Shown here piece by piece: positions 53,959 to 62,979 of a DNA stretch of 64,000 nt (within the stretch, counting starts at the first letter, position 1; each line of letters begins with the position of its first letter). Source of the DNA: Polyangiaceae bacterium (lineage in GTDB: Bacteria; Myxococcota_A; Polyangia; Polyangiales; Polyangiaceae). Location: positions 1 to 64,000 of the forward strand of contig JAICUB010000034.1 in assembly GCA_025936045.1 (NCBI GenBank). Reading direction: 5' to 3'. Made by a program: the position numbers and the translations under genes. The notes under the pieces were generated by a model. That model was not told the DNA's origin. It searched no databases and saw only the letters and a program-made list of their open reading frames with translations.

Positions 53959-54198
53959 ATGCATGCCCCGGCCACCGGCTTTCCCAAGGTCCCGGACTCC
54001 AACGAGTCGCCGGCCCAGGCACTCGTGCGCCTTCTGGAGCAGCACGGCCTCGAAGACAGCCTGCGCGAGATCCTCGCCGCCATTCAGGCCCGCAAGCAGG
54101 AAGGGCAGCAGAAAGCCCGCCTCTCGCTCCTCGAGCACCTGCTCCAGGGCCAGCCGCCGCTGACCGAGGACGAACGAGCCGCGGTCCGCGACGAGTAA
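53959..54198 (+). CDS. Putative antitoxin partner of the PIN protein (79 aa)
   Basis: The ATG at 53959 opens a 79-aa helical, acidic protein (LVRLLEQHGLEDSLREILAA, then LEHLLQGQPPLTEDERAAVRDE). The TAA stop overlaps the ATG of the PIN gene by one base. The order, size and coupling fit an antitoxin; no DNA-binding motif is evident. Confidence 0.6.
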   Translation: MHAPATGFPKVPDSNESPAQALVRLLEQHGLEDSLREILAAIQARKQEGQQKARLSLLEHLLQGQPPLTEDERAAVRDE

Positions 54199-54578
54199 TG
54201 GCAGGGGTCACGCTCGACACGGGCGTCTTCATCGCCCTGGAGCGGCGACAACGTCGGGCGATCGCGCTTTGGGAGAAATGGGCGCTCGCTAGGACCATAC
54301 TCACGGTCCCCGCCGTGGTGATCGCCGAATGGTGGCGCGACCGACAATGGGATGCGGCTCGCTGGCTCGCAGGCGTCGAGGTCGAGCCGGTTGATGAAGA
54401 GCTCGCCCGCGTCGCGGGCGAGGTGCTTGGCGAGCTCCGGCTTGGGCGTGAGCACACCATCGACGCGATCGTGATGGCCTCCGCCGCGCAACGCGGCGAC
54501 ACCTTGTACACGTCGGACTTCGACGACATGGCGCGGCTGACGACGCGGTTTCCGGGGGTACGCGTGTTGGGCGTATAG
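54198..54578 (+). CDS. PIN-domain (VapC-like) toxin
   Basis: The 126-aa protein has the PIN fold acidic residues: Asp in LDTGVFIALE, Glu in VVIAEWWR, Asp in HTIDAIVMA and Asp in TSDFDDM. VapC-like PIN toxins are RNases that cut tRNA or rRNA and are held inactive by the co-made antitoxin. It lies within the integrative-element remnant, where such modules help maintain the element. It is coupled (TAATG) to the preceding small gene. Confidence 0.82.
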   Translation: MAGVTLDTGVFIALERRQRRAIALWEKWALARTILTVPAVVIAEWWRDRQWDAARWLAGVEVEPVDEELARVAGEVLGELRLGREHTIDAIVMASAAQRGDTLYTSDFDDMARLTTRFPGVRVLGV

Positions 54579-55283
54579 GGATCGCGAACGGCCCATCGGG
54601 TTGTCGAGCCGCGGGTTGGTTGCGCCGACGTTCGCGCTCTGGTCGCGGCCATCCACTTCGGAACCGTTCGACGATGCGCACTTATCTACGCCCGGAGACT
54701 TCCGAGGAGTTCGAGCACGTCTGCACCGAATAGCTTCGTCGTGTGTGGGGCCGCCCGCGCCTCGTGCGTTATGCCGTCTGCATTACCGGAAGAAAGACGA
54801 AGCACGCCCAGGACGCCGTTCTCGAACTGAACGAGACACGGGCGGCCGCGGGCGAGTTCCTCGTCGAACTCATCTACTGGGAGGATATCGCGCTCCCTCT
54901 AGACAGCGACGACGACTTTCGCGAGCAGTACCAAGTCTCCTCGCACAGTTCAGTTCGCGGCGTCGTGCGTCCCGAGATTGAGCGTGCGGTCGCACCCGTT
55001 CGCGCTCGCCTCGACGATGTCCTCGGCGGATTGGAGGCAGTCGGTGCGACGGGAATCGACGCCGAGCTCGATCTGGCGGATGCCTGCAGGCGCGCCGGCA
55101 TCTCGACCGTGAGCCCCAACGACCTCCGCCGCACGTTCGGCACGTGGCTCCGTTTGCAGGGCGTCGCGCCGCACTTCATCGGTGTAGCAATGGGTCACGC
55201 GGACTCGCGGATGGTCGAGCGCGTGTACGGAAGAATGCCCGAAGAAAATCTGCGGGCCGCGCTCAACGAGCACGTCGACCCGT

Positions 55284-55301
55284 GTAGCAAATACGTAGCA
55301 A
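55284..55301 (+). repeat. Paired GTAGCA motifs near the right att site
   Basis: This is the counterpart of the motif at 53881-53898, in the same orientation, located within the integrase remnant frame. Confidence 0.45.
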
Positions 55302-55372
55302 ACACCGTCGCGAAGGGGCGACGTGAGCGACGCATGAGACGACCGAATCCCTCAATTCCCTCGAGGGATTCA

Positions 55373-55418
55373 GTGCCCAGGGCCGGAATCGAACCAGCGA
55401 CACGAGGATTTTCAATCC
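55373..55418 (-). repeat. Proximal att repeat within tRNA-Phe
   Basis: This is the tRNA-side copy of the 46-bp repeat; it forms the 3' part of the intact tRNA-Phe gene. Confidence 0.88.
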
Positions 55419-55446
55419 TCTGCTCTACCAACTGAGCTACCTGGGC
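55374..55446 (-). tRNA. tRNA-Phe (GAA)
   Basis: The minus strand folds as a full cloverleaf: acceptor GCCCAGG/CCTGGGC, D-arm with CTCAGTTGGTAGAG, anticodon stem GAGGA/TCCTC around the loop TTGAAAA (anticodon GAA), and T-arm with GTTCGATTC. The discriminator is A and CCA is not encoded. It is 73 nt long. It is the integration target of the adjacent element remnant. Confidence 0.95.
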
Positions 55447-55601
55447 GGTAACCGCAGGGGCCCGGGGGCGCCGCGCGGCCCGCGGGTATTAGCCCAGGGG
55501 GCGGGGCGCGTGCAACGGGTGTTGCTGGAAAAGCACGGGGCGGGCGCGAGTGAAGTAGTTACGGGGGCGGACGAGGGGCCGGGTGGGGTAGGGTGCCGCG
55601 G

Positions 55602-56681
55602 ATGGCCGACGACGCCGCGTACGGCGCGCAAAGTCCGTTCATTTCGGAGGGGTACTTTCATCAGCTGTTGCAGAAGGCGGTGGCCGCGGGGGCTAGTGAC
55701 GTGCATCTCAAGGTGGGGCAGCCACCCGGGGCGCGCGTGGCCGGGAGCCTCGCGTTCTTTCGCGTGGATCGGCTGCGAGCGGTGGATACGGAGGCCGCGG
55801 CGCAGCATGTGCTCCGGCGGCAGCGCCTGGCCGTCGAGCTCGACGAGCTGCGCGAGCACGACCTCGCGTACGAGGTGCAGGGCGTCGGGCGCTTTCGCGT
55901 GAACGTTTACCGGCAGCGCGGCTCGCTCGCCGTGGTGATGCGCGTCATCCCGCCGCGCGTGCCGAAGCTCGACGAGCTCGGGGTGCCTGGGGCCTGCCGG
56001 ACGCTCGCCATGAAGGACCGCGGGTTGGTTTTGTGCGTGGGCGCGGCAGGAAACGGCAAGAGCACGACGCTCGCCGCCATGATCGACCATATGAACCACG
56101 CGACGCACAAGCACGTCGTGACGATCGAAGATCCCATCGAGTACCTGCACGAGGACGACCTTTGCTCGATCAGCCAGCGCGAGATCGGCGCCGACACGCA
56201 GAGCTTCGCGAGCGCGCTCCGCGCGGCGTTGCGCCAGGATCCGGACGTGATCCAAGTCGGCGAGATCCGCGACGCGGAGACGATGGACATCGCGCTCAAG
56301 GCGGCCGAGACGGGGCACCTCGTGCTCTCGACGCTGCACACGCCGGACGTCGCCCGCACGGTGCATCGCATCTTGGCGCTCGCGGAGGGCGACCCCGGTG
56401 AAATCCGCGAGCGGCTCGCGGGTGCCCTCCAGGGCATCGTGGCCCAGCGCCTGCTTCCGCGCGCGAGCGGGCAGGGGCGCGTGCTCGCGGCCGAGGTGCT
56501 GATCGGGACGGGCTCCGTGCGCGAGAGCATCAAGCGGCCCGAGGGGAGCCCGCCGCTCAAGGAGCTGATGGAATCGGGCGGCTCGCTTTACGGTATGCAA
56601 ACCTTCGAGATGCACGTGAAGGATCTGATGCAGAAGGGCATCGTGGATCGCGAAATCGGCCGGGCGAACATCGGCTTCTGA
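55602..56681 (+). CDS. PilT/PilU-type retraction ATPase
   Basis: The 359-aa hexameric ATPase of the type IV pilus family has an N-terminal PAS-like domain (SDVHLKVGQPPGARVAG) and then the RecA core with Walker A GAAGNGKST (about residues 147-155), the Asp box (TIEDPIEYLH), Walker B (IQVGEIRDAETM) and the His box (STLHT). The Walker A is slightly non-standard (canonical GPTGSGKST). The ATG at 55602 follows GGGGTAGGG; a GTG three codons earlier is possible. It should power pilus retraction and twitching motility. No other pil genes are next to it, so it may be an accessory copy. Confidence 0.92.
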   Translation: MADDAAYGAQSPFISEGYFHQLLQKAVAAGASDVHLKVGQPPGARVAGSLAFFRVDRLRAVDTEAAAQHVLRRQRLAVELDELREHDLAYEVQGVGRFRVNVYRQRGSLAVVMRVIPPRVPKLDELGVPGACRTLAMKDRGLVLCVGAAGNGKSTTLAAMIDHMNHATHKHVVTIEDPIEYLHEDDLCSISQREIGADTQSFASALRAALRQDPDVIQVGEIRDAETMDIALKAAETGHLVLSTLHTPDVARTVHRILALAEGDPGEIRERLAGALQGIVAQRLLPRASGQGRVLAAEVLIGTGSVRESIKRPEGSPPLKELMESGGSLYGMQTFEMHVKDLMQKGIVDREIGRANIGF

Positions 56682-56730
56682 CGCCTCGGTTTTGACCGCA
56701 TCGCCGCCTCACGTTAGACGGGGGTGCAGC

Positions 56731-57714
56731 ATGGCCGACACCCCCGATCCCCAGCGCCCGACGCTCCGCCACGACTTCACCTTGCCCGAGGTGCGCGCCA
56801 TCCATGACACGCCGCTCTTCGAGCTCGTCGACCGAGCGCGCGCCGTGCATCGCCAGTACCACGCCGAGAACGAGGTGCAGCTCTGCACGCTCCTCAGCGT
56901 GAAGACGGGCGGCTGCCCCGAGGATTGCGGTTACTGCTCGCAGTCGTCGCACCACGAGACGCACGTGAAGGGCGAGGCGATGCTCTCCGTGGACACGGTG
57001 ATCGCGTCGGCGCGTGCCGCCAAGGAGCGGGGCGCGACGCGCTTCTGCATGGGCGCCGCGTGGCGTGAGCCGAAGGAAGGGCCGAACTTCGAGCGCGTGC
57101 TCGCGATGGTGCGCGGCGTGAAGGCCGAGGGCCTCGAAGCCTGCGTGACGCTCGGCATGTTGACCGACTCGCAGGCCGAGCGACTGAAAGAGGCCGGACT
57201 CGACGCGTACAACCACAACCTCGACACCTCGCGCGCGCATTACCGCTCGATCATCACCACGCGCACCTTCGACGATCGCTTGGCGACGCTGCGGCGCGTG
57301 CGCGGCGCGGGCATCACCGTGTGCTCGGGCGGCATCATCGGCCTGGGCGAGAGCATCGACGATCGCTGCGCGATGCTGATCGAGCTGGCGACCCTCGAGC
57401 CACACCCGGAGAGCGTGCCGATCAACGCGCTCGTGCGCATCGAGGGGACGCCGCTCGCGGCGATGCCGCCCGTCGATCCGCTGGATTTCGTGCGACTGAT
57501 CGCCACGGCGCGCATCCTGATGCCGAAGTCGCGCGTGCGGCTCTCGGCCGGGCGGAGCTCGCTCACGCGTGAGGCGCAGCTGCTCGCCTTGTACGCGGGC
57601 GCGAACAGCATCTTCTACGGCGATCAGCTGCTCACGACACCGAACCCGGAAGAGGACGCGGACACGGAGCTCATGCGAGCGGCCGGGCTACGTGCTCAAG
57701 CGCCGTCGGTGTGA
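56731..57714 (+). CDS. bioB: Biotin synthase
   Basis: The 327-aa radical SAM enzyme has the cluster motif CPEDCGYC (C62, C66, C69), YNHNLDTS and the RLSAGR segment with the Arg ligand of the second cluster. It inserts sulfur into dethiobiotin, the last step of biotin synthesis. The start at the ATG (56731) fits the family length. No other bio genes are in the window. It is convergent with the metalloprotease gene, leaving only 7 bp. Confidence 0.97.
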   Translation: MADTPDPQRPTLRHDFTLPEVRAIHDTPLFELVDRARAVHRQYHAENEVQLCTLLSVKTGGCPEDCGYCSQSSHHETHVKGEAMLSVDTVIASARAAKERGATRFCMGAAWREPKEGPNFERVLAMVRGVKAEGLEACVTLGMLTDSQAERLKEAGLDAYNHNLDTSRAHYRSIITTRTFDDRLATLRRVRGAGITVCSGGIIGLGESIDDRCAMLIELATLEPHPESVPINALVRIEGTPLAAMPPVDPLDFVRLIATARILMPKSRVRLSAGRSSLTREAQLLALYAGANSIFYGDQLLTTPNPEEDADTELMRAAGLRAQAPSV

Positions 57715-57721
57715 GCGCGCC

Positions 57722-58651
57722 TTAGGCTGCGGTCCGTCGCCGTGAGCGGCGCACGCGGACGAGCACGGCGCCGAAGAGCAGCGCCGCGGCGCCGGACGGC
57801 GCCCCGTCGTCGCCCGTGCGCCGGATGCTGCAACCGCCGCTCTGCGGTTTGGCGCAGTCGCGGGAAAAACCATGGCGGGGCGCGCAGTGCTTCACGTCTA
57901 CCTCGTCACTCGGCGGATAGATCTCGCAGATCCCGGCGATGTCGTCCCCGTCGGGAGTTCGCTGATAGAGGTCGCCCGGCGAGTACTCGGGGTACATGCT
58001 CGAGCCGAGCACCGGGTCGTGGGAGAGGCCCAGAAAATGGCCGCACTCGTGCGTGAGCACGGCTTGCAGATCGTCCACCGTGCCGGCCGAGTCGTCCGCG
58101 AACGTGAAGCGCGCTTGCGCCGAATTGATCTCGACGTCGGCGTCGTAAATCTGCGCGTTCTCGGTGTTGTAGGTGATGGTCGTGAGCGCGAGCGTGTCTT
58201 CCTGTCCGGCGTAGGGCCAGGAGCCGTCGCGGAAGAGGAACACGTTCGCGTTCGGTTGATCCTTGTTGTACTCGATGTGATCGCAGACTGCGGGGCCGAA
58301 GTCGGCGACCCCGAAGCTCGGAATGGCGCCGCCGCCGCAATCGACGTTGAGCCACGCCTCGAACGCCTTCTCGATCGTGGCGTGCGCGAGGCCGTAGTCG
58401 ATGCTCTGCGCGGGCGAGCCGTCCTGTTGCACGCTGAAGGAAATGCAGTTTTGCGGCCAGTAGAGCGGCGTGCCCTCGAGCAAGCAGCCGACGGAGTCAC
58501 GCTGGCAAGGCGTGTCCGGCGTGGTCTGCCAGACGTCGTCGTAGGCCGGCTGGTTGTCGCAGGCCTTCGTACGGCAATATTCGGCCCGCGCCTGCGCGGC
58601 GGCGAAGAGGCTCGCGACTCCGAACGCGAGCGCCGCGACGCCGGGCTTCAT
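57722..58651 (-). CDS. Secreted matrixin-like zinc metalloprotease with MYXO-CTERM-like tail
   Basis: The 309-aa protein has a signal peptide cleaved near ARAEYC (about residue 23). A metzincin catalytic domain follows with HECGHFLGLSH (H201, E202, H205, H211) and a Met-turn (SSMYP, M219). The C-terminus GCS, a short hydrophobic helix (AALLFGAVLV) and an Arg cluster (RRSRRR) form a MYXO-CTERM sorting signal, which would place it on the cell surface. Several cysteines (C26, C31, C49, C56, C69) suggest disulfides. Its ATG overlaps the stop of the next gene upstream (ATGA), so the pair is co-expressed. Confidence 0.9.
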   Translation of the reverse strand: MKPGVAALAFGVASLFAAAQARAEYCRTKACDNQPAYDDVWQTTPDTPCQRDSVGCLLEGTPLYWPQNCISFSVQQDGSPAQSIDYGLAHATIEKAFEAWLNVDCGGGAIPSFGVADFGPAVCDHIEYNKDQPNANVFLFRDGSWPYAGQEDTLALTTITYNTENAQIYDADVEINSAQARFTFADDSAGTVDDLQAVLTHECGHFLGLSHDPVLGSSMYPEYSPGDLYQRTPDGDDIAGICEIYPPSDEVDVKHCAPRHGFSRDCAKPQSGGCSIRRTGDDGAPSGAAALLFGAVLVRVRRSRRRTAA

Positions 58652-59199
58652 TTCTGCTCGGCCCTCACGAGGGCGAGCGCCTCGCTCAAGCCGCGCCCGG
58701 CGAGGCGTTCGACCGCGGAGCCCGGCTTCTTCAAGAGCGCCGGCAGCTGGCGATTGGCCGCGAGGATCTTCCCGCGCGCGTCGTTCACGACCGGGTAATG
58801 GCCCTGGGCCATCGCCGTGACGCTGTAGGAGAGCGGGGCGAGCAACGTGAGGAAGGTGAGGGACGTCTCGCCGAGCACGAGCTCCGCTTCGCCCTCCACG
58901 ATTTGCCCGATGGTGCCGATGCGACCACCGAGCGTGTGTAAGACGACCTCGCTCGCGCTCGGATCCGCACCCGTCACCACCTCCTCCACCCGCACCCGCG
59001 TCTCGGTCACGATGTGGCGCGAGCCACCGATGACCTGCCAGGTTGCGCGCCGGGCGACCCCGGTGAGCACCAAGGCGCTCGTGCTTTTCTTCACGAGCTC
59101 ACCGATGCTGAGCGCCCGCGCCACGGCGGCGAGAGCCGGAGCTGCGTCGAGACCGACGAAGGCCAGACCTAAAACAGACAGCGCTCCCCGCCGATCCAT
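58648..59199 (-). CDS. Exported protein coupled to the metalloprotease gene
   Basis: The 183-aa protein from the ATG at 59199 starts MDRRGALSVLGLAFVGLDAAPALA, a signal that resembles a weak twin-arginine type. The mature part is beta-rich (TSALVLTGVARRATWQVIG, then VVTGADPSASEVVLHTLGG) with no known motif. It is translated just ahead of the protease and overlaps it by four bases. It could be an inhibitor, a chaperone or a substrate-recognition partner of the protease; this is inference from position only. Confidence 0.7.
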   Translation of the reverse strand: MDRRGALSVLGLAFVGLDAAPALAAVARALSIGELVKKSTSALVLTGVARRATWQVIGGSRHIVTETRVRVEEVVTGADPSASEVVLHTLGGRIGTIGQIVEGEAELVLGETSLTFLTLLAPLSYSVTAMAQGHYPVVNDARGKILAANRQLPALLKKPGSAVERLAGRGLSEALALVRAEQK

Positions 59200-59287
59200 G
59201 GAGAGACCATAGCATTTCCGCGCCATCCTAGCCTAGCGCGCGAGCAGCGGAGCGCGCTCCGTTGGGGTATAACCCCGGCCCGGCCGC

Positions 59288-61984
59288 ATGCCGTCTTCCG
59301 TTTCCGCGCCCTCGTCGGTACCTACGCTCGATCGGCGATCGCCGACCCTCGCAGCCGAGCTCAAGTCGTACGTGCTCCGGCACCGGGGCGCGATCGAGCA
59401 GCTCGTGCGTGCCGCGGGACCGGACGCCGGACTACCGGCCGCCGCTCGCTACAGCAAAGTGATCGACGGGCTCCTCTGCGCGCTCTTCCGCGCGCTCGAG
59501 ACGTCGATGATGGCCGAGGGCACCTGGGTGCCGGTAGGTCTCGCCGCCGTCGGCAGCTACGGGCGTGAAGAGCTCGCGTTTTGCAGCGACCTCGACGTCC
59601 GGCTGATCTCCGCGGCCAAGGTCGACAAGGTCCGACCGGTCGCCGAAGCGTTGCTCTACCCGCTCTGGGACGCGGGGCTCAGCATCGGTCATCAGGTCGT
59701 GAACCCGAACGAGGTGCTCGACCTCGCGCAAAACGACTTGCCGACGGCCACGACGCTGCTCGATTGGCGCCTCGTCGCCGGCGATCGCGGCGTGAGCGAC
59801 AAGCTCGTCGAACGTGCGACCGAGGGGCTCTTCGGCATCGGCAACATCTCGAAATTCCTCGAACGACTCGCCAAGCGCGTGACGGAGCGCGGTGAACGCT
59901 ACGGCGGCTCCGTTTACCTGCTCGAGCCGGACGTGAAGAACGGCATCGGCGGCCTGCGCGATCTCGACGTGGCGTGCTGGGCGGTGCGCGCGCGCTTTCA
60001 CGTCAAGACGTTGCGGGAGCTCGTGCGTATCGGCGTGCTGCTCGGCCGTGAATGGCAAGAGATCGAAGAGGCGACGAACCTGCTCTGGCGCGTGCGTAAC
60101 CTCCTGCACTTGAACGCGGGGCGGCGTTCGGATCGCCTGAGCTTCGACCGGCAAGAAGCGCTCGCCAAGGACCTCGGGTACGGGCCGGGCGGCGCCGGCG
60201 TCGAGGCCTTCATGAGCGAGTACTACCGGAACGCGCGCGTCATCGCGCGCACGCGCGAGCTCATCTTGCAGCGCGCCGAGCCACCCCCGAAGCGCAAGCC
60301 GCGCGAGCGGAACCTCGGCAACGGCCTGAAGCTCACGAACGACCAGGTCTCGGTCGAGGATCCGGCGGCCGTCGAGCAGGAGCCGGCGCTCGCCCTCCGG
60401 CTCTACGAAGAGGCGGTCAAGCGCGATCTCCCCGTGTACGGCTTCGCGCGTGACGCCGTGGCCCGCGCGCTCGCGACGCCCGGGTTCGCGGAACGGCTGC
60501 GCGCGAGCGAGGAAGCGTCGCGGCTCTTCGTGCGCCTGTGTTCGACCGTACAGCTGACGAAGCTCCGGGCAGGCTCCGTGCTGCAGGAGCTCCACGACGT
60601 GGGCCTCCTCGTCGCCATGGTGCCCGAGTTTTTACCGGTCGTCGGGCGCGTGCACCACGACGTCTATCACACGTACACGGTCGACGTTCACTCGGTCGCG
60701 GTGGTCGATCACCTGCGGGCGCTCATTCGCGGCGAGCTCGCCGCCGAGCACCCGCTCGCCTCGCGGCTCGCCGCCGAAATTTCGCGCTCGAACGTGCTCT
60801 TCTTCGCGGCGCTGCTCCACGACATCGGCAAGGACGAGGGCGGGAAGATGCACTCGGAGCGCGGCGCCGGACTCGCGCGCACCGTGCTCGAGCGGCTCGG
60901 CTTGCCCGAGTCGGACATTCGGGAAATCGAGCACCTCGTGCTCAAGCATTTGCGCATGTATCACGTGGCGACGCGCCGCGACATCGACGATCCGGAGACG
61001 CTCCAAGCCTTCGGCGAGGAGGTGCACGGCCGGGAGGGTCTGCGAGAGCTCTACCTGCTCACGATCTGCGACGTGTCGATGACGAGCATGGGCGCGCTCA
61101 CGAGCTGGAAGGCGCGCGTGCTCGAGCAGCTGTATTTCGCGACGGACGCCGTCTTGTCGTCAACCGGCACGCTTCACGGTGAAGACCGGCTCGAGGACGC
61201 GCGCGCCGCCGTGCGTGCGCTCTGCCCCGAGCGCGGCGAGCGCGAGTTCCTCGATCACTTCCTGCAGGCGATGCCCGAGCGCTACCTCTACGCGAACGAG
61301 AGCCAGGACATCGTGCGTCACTCGCGCTTCGCCCGCGCCGCGCAGATGCAGCAGGTGAACGTGACCGTGATGACGGTGGCGGCGCCCTACGTCGAGCTCG
61401 GATTCATCGCGGACGATCGACCCGGCCTGCTCGCCATGATCACGGCGACGCTCGCGGCGGCGCGCATCAAGATCCTGAGCGCGCAGGTGCACAACTGGGT
61501 GGACACCTACGGTCGCACCCGGGCTCTGGATCTGTTTTGGGTACGCGGGGGCACGGCGCCCGAAACCGTAAAAGCCGCCGTGCCGCGCCTGCAGCGTGAT
61601 TTCGAGCGTCTGCTCTCGCAGGAGCTCACGCCCGCCGAGCTCGTCACGGGCGGAGTCGCGCGCCGCTCACTCTGGTCGGATCGGCCCACGCCGGCGATCG
61701 TTACCGACGTTCACGTCGACAATCGCGTCTCCCAACTTCACACGATCATCGAGGTGACGACGCGCGATCAGGCCGGCCTCCTCTTCTGGCTCAGCCACAC
61801 GCTCCAGATGCTAAACCTCACGATCAGCCTCGCCAAGATCAACACCGAGGGTAACCTCGTCGCCGACGTCTTCTACGTGACCGACGAAAAAGGCACCAAG
61901 GTCCTCGACGCCGAGCGCATCGACGTCATCAAGACGCGCCTCTCCGCCAGCATCGCTCATCTAGAGAAAGCCAACGAAGCATGA
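59288..61984 (+). CDS. glnD: Bifunctional uridylyltransferase/uridylyl-removing enzyme GlnD
   Basis: The 898-aa nitrogen sensor has a nucleotidyltransferase domain with GSYGREELAFCSDLD (G89-D103), a GlnD-type helical linker, an HD domain (HTYTVDVH about 470, LLHDIGKDEGG about 511), and two C-terminal ACT domains (about 698-770 and 815-890) that bind glutamine. It adds or removes UMP from PII proteins according to glutamine level. All catalytic residues are present and length is normal. No glnB or glnK is in the window. Confidence 0.97.
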   Translation: MPSSVSAPSSVPTLDRRSPTLAAELKSYVLRHRGAIEQLVRAAGPDAGLPAAARYSKVIDGLLCALFRALETSMMAEGTWVPVGLAAVGSYGREELAFCSDLDVRLISAAKVDKVRPVAEALLYPLWDAGLSIGHQVVNPNEVLDLAQNDLPTATTLLDWRLVAGDRGVSDKLVERATEGLFGIGNISKFLERLAKRVTERGERYGGSVYLLEPDVKNGIGGLRDLDVACWAVRARFHVKTLRELVRIGVLLGREWQEIEEATNLLWRVRNLLHLNAGRRSDRLSFDRQEALAKDLGYGPGGAGVEAFMSEYYRNARVIARTRELILQRAEPPPKRKPRERNLGNGLKLTNDQVSVEDPAAVEQEPALALRLYEEAVKRDLPVYGFARDAVARALATPGFAERLRASEEASRLFVRLCSTVQLTKLRAGSVLQELHDVGLLVAMVPEFLPVVGRVHHDVYHTYTVDVHSVAVVDHLRALIRGELAAEHPLASRLAAEISRSNVLFFAALLHDIGKDEGGKMHSERGAGLARTVLERLGLPESDIREIEHLVLKHLRMYHVATRRDIDDPETLQAFGEEVHGREGLRELYLLTICDVSMTSMGALTSWKARVLEQLYFATDAVLSSTGTLHGEDRLEDARAAVRALCPERGEREFLDHFLQAMPERYLYANESQDIVRHSRFARAAQMQQVNVTVMTVAAPYVELGFIADDRPGLLAMITATLAAARIKILSAQVHNWVDTYGRTRALDLFWVRGGTAPETVKAAVPRLQRDFERLLSQELTPAELVTGGVARRSLWSDRPTPAIVTDVHVDNRVSQLHTIIEVTTRDQAGLLFWLSHTLQMLNLTISLAKINTEGNLVADVFYVTDEKGTKVLDAERIDVIKTRLSASIAHLEKANEA

Positions 61985-62979
61985 AGCTCATCGCGCCGCT
62001 CGCGTCGCTCGTTCTAATTTCGGCTTGCAGCAGCGCTCCGCCCCCCGCGGCGGCCGATCCGTCGCTGGCCGACGCGCCGTCCGGCTCGAGCGGCGCGTCG
62101 CCTTCGTCGGCCCCGGCGTCGAACGCGAACGTCGAAAAGGCGATGAGCGCCATTGAAAATCAGGACTTTGCGTCCGCCAAGACGATCCTCGAGCAGGCGC
62201 GCAAAGACGACCCGAAGGACCCGCAGGCCGCGTTCTATCTCGGCGTCGCCGACGAGGGCTTGAGCGACAAGCCCGGGGCGAAAGAAGCGTATCGGGCCGC
62301 CATGGGACTCGATCCGAAGCTGCCCGATCCGGCGGTGAATCTTTCGCAGCTCCTGCTCGACGAGCAAGACGCGGCCGGCGCGCTCGCGGTCGTCGACACG
62401 GCGCTCAAGAGCTTGCCGAAGCACCCCGACCTGCTCTTGAACCGCGCCGTCGCGCTCGAAGCGCTCGGAAAAAAGGACGACGCGCTCAAGGCGTACGGCG
62501 CAGCCGCCTCCGTGCGCCCGAAGGACATGGTGCTTCACGCCGCGTACGGCCAGCTCTTGAGCGAAGCCGGCAAGCAGCAAGAGGGGCTCGCGGAGCTCAA
62601 AATCGCCGCTGGCAGCGACGATCCGGCGCTCCTCGCGAGCATCGCGTCCGTCCAGACGAAAGCGGGCGCCTTCGACGACTGCATCGCGACCATCGGCCGC
62701 GCCCTCGCGCAGAAAAAGGTCCCGGCGCTGCTCGTTCGCCGCGGCATCTGCGAAGACGGCAAGAAGGACGACAAAGCCGCCGAAGCCGACTACCAAGCGG
62801 CGCTCGGCATGGACGCGAACTTCGCGCCCGCTCACCACTACCTCGGCCTCCATCTCGCCGCGAAGGGCGACAAGAAATCCGCGCTCGAGCACCTCGACAA
62901 AGCCGCCGCTCTCGCGGGCGACAAAGGCATCGGTCCCGAAGCCAAGAAGAAGGCAGCCGAGCTCCGCGCCAAAAAATAA
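61981..62979 (+). CDS. TPR-repeat lipoprotein
   Basis: The 332-aa protein has a lipoprotein signal (LASLVLISAC, Cys about 16) and a Pro/Ser/Ala linker. About seven tetratricopeptide-like repeats span residues 48-325 (AMSAIENQDFASAKTILEQA, AFYLGVADEGLSDKPGAKEA, and similar). It should be a periplasmic or outer-membrane scaffold. Its ATG overlaps the glnD stop (ATGA), so it is expressed with glnD although a functional link is not clear. Confidence 0.88.
   Translation: MKLIAPLASLVLISACSSAPPPAAADPSLADAPSGSSGASPSSAPASNANVEKAMSAIENQDFASAKTILEQARKDDPKDPQAAFYLGVADEGLSDKPGAKEAYRAAMGLDPKLPDPAVNLSQLLLDEQDAAGALAVVDTALKSLPKHPDLLLNRAVALEALGKKDDALKAYGAAASVRPKDMVLHAAYGQLLSEAGKQQEGLAELKIAAGSDDPALLASIASVQTKAGAFDDCIATIGRALAQKKVPALLVRRGICEDGKKDDKAAEADYQAALGMDANFAPAHHYLGLHLAAKGDKKSALEHLDKAAALAGDKGIGPEAKKKAAELRAKK

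Larger units (their letters stand above)
53774..55418. mobile_element. Remnant of an integrative element at tRNA-Phe
   Basis: A 46-bp sequence comprising the 3' part of tRNA-Phe occurs identically at 53774-53819 and 55373-55418. The DNA between holds a toxin-antitoxin-like pair and the catalytic C-terminus of a tyrosine recombinase that ends at the tRNA. This is the standard layout of an element inserted at the 3' end of a tRNA gene, with the intact tRNA at one end (attR side) and a truncated copy at the other. At about 1.6 kb it is too small to be complete, so most of the element has been deleted. Confidence 0.85.
54743..55435 (+). pseudogene. Tyrosine recombinase (integrase) C-terminal remnant, running into the tRNA
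   Basis: The 230-codon frame has an unrelated first half (CITGRKTKHAQDAV, LVELIYWEDIALPL) that may come from another gene. It then gives the integrase C-terminal half: SPNDLRRTFGTWLRLQGV, AMGHADSRMVERVYGRM with the catalytic Arg, His and the nucleophile Tyr. The first catalytic Arg and the N-terminal DNA-binding domains are missing, so it should not be active. The final residues (RAGIEPATRGFSILCSTN) are encoded antisense to the tRNA-Phe gene. Deletion fusion is the simplest explanation. Confidence 0.75.
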
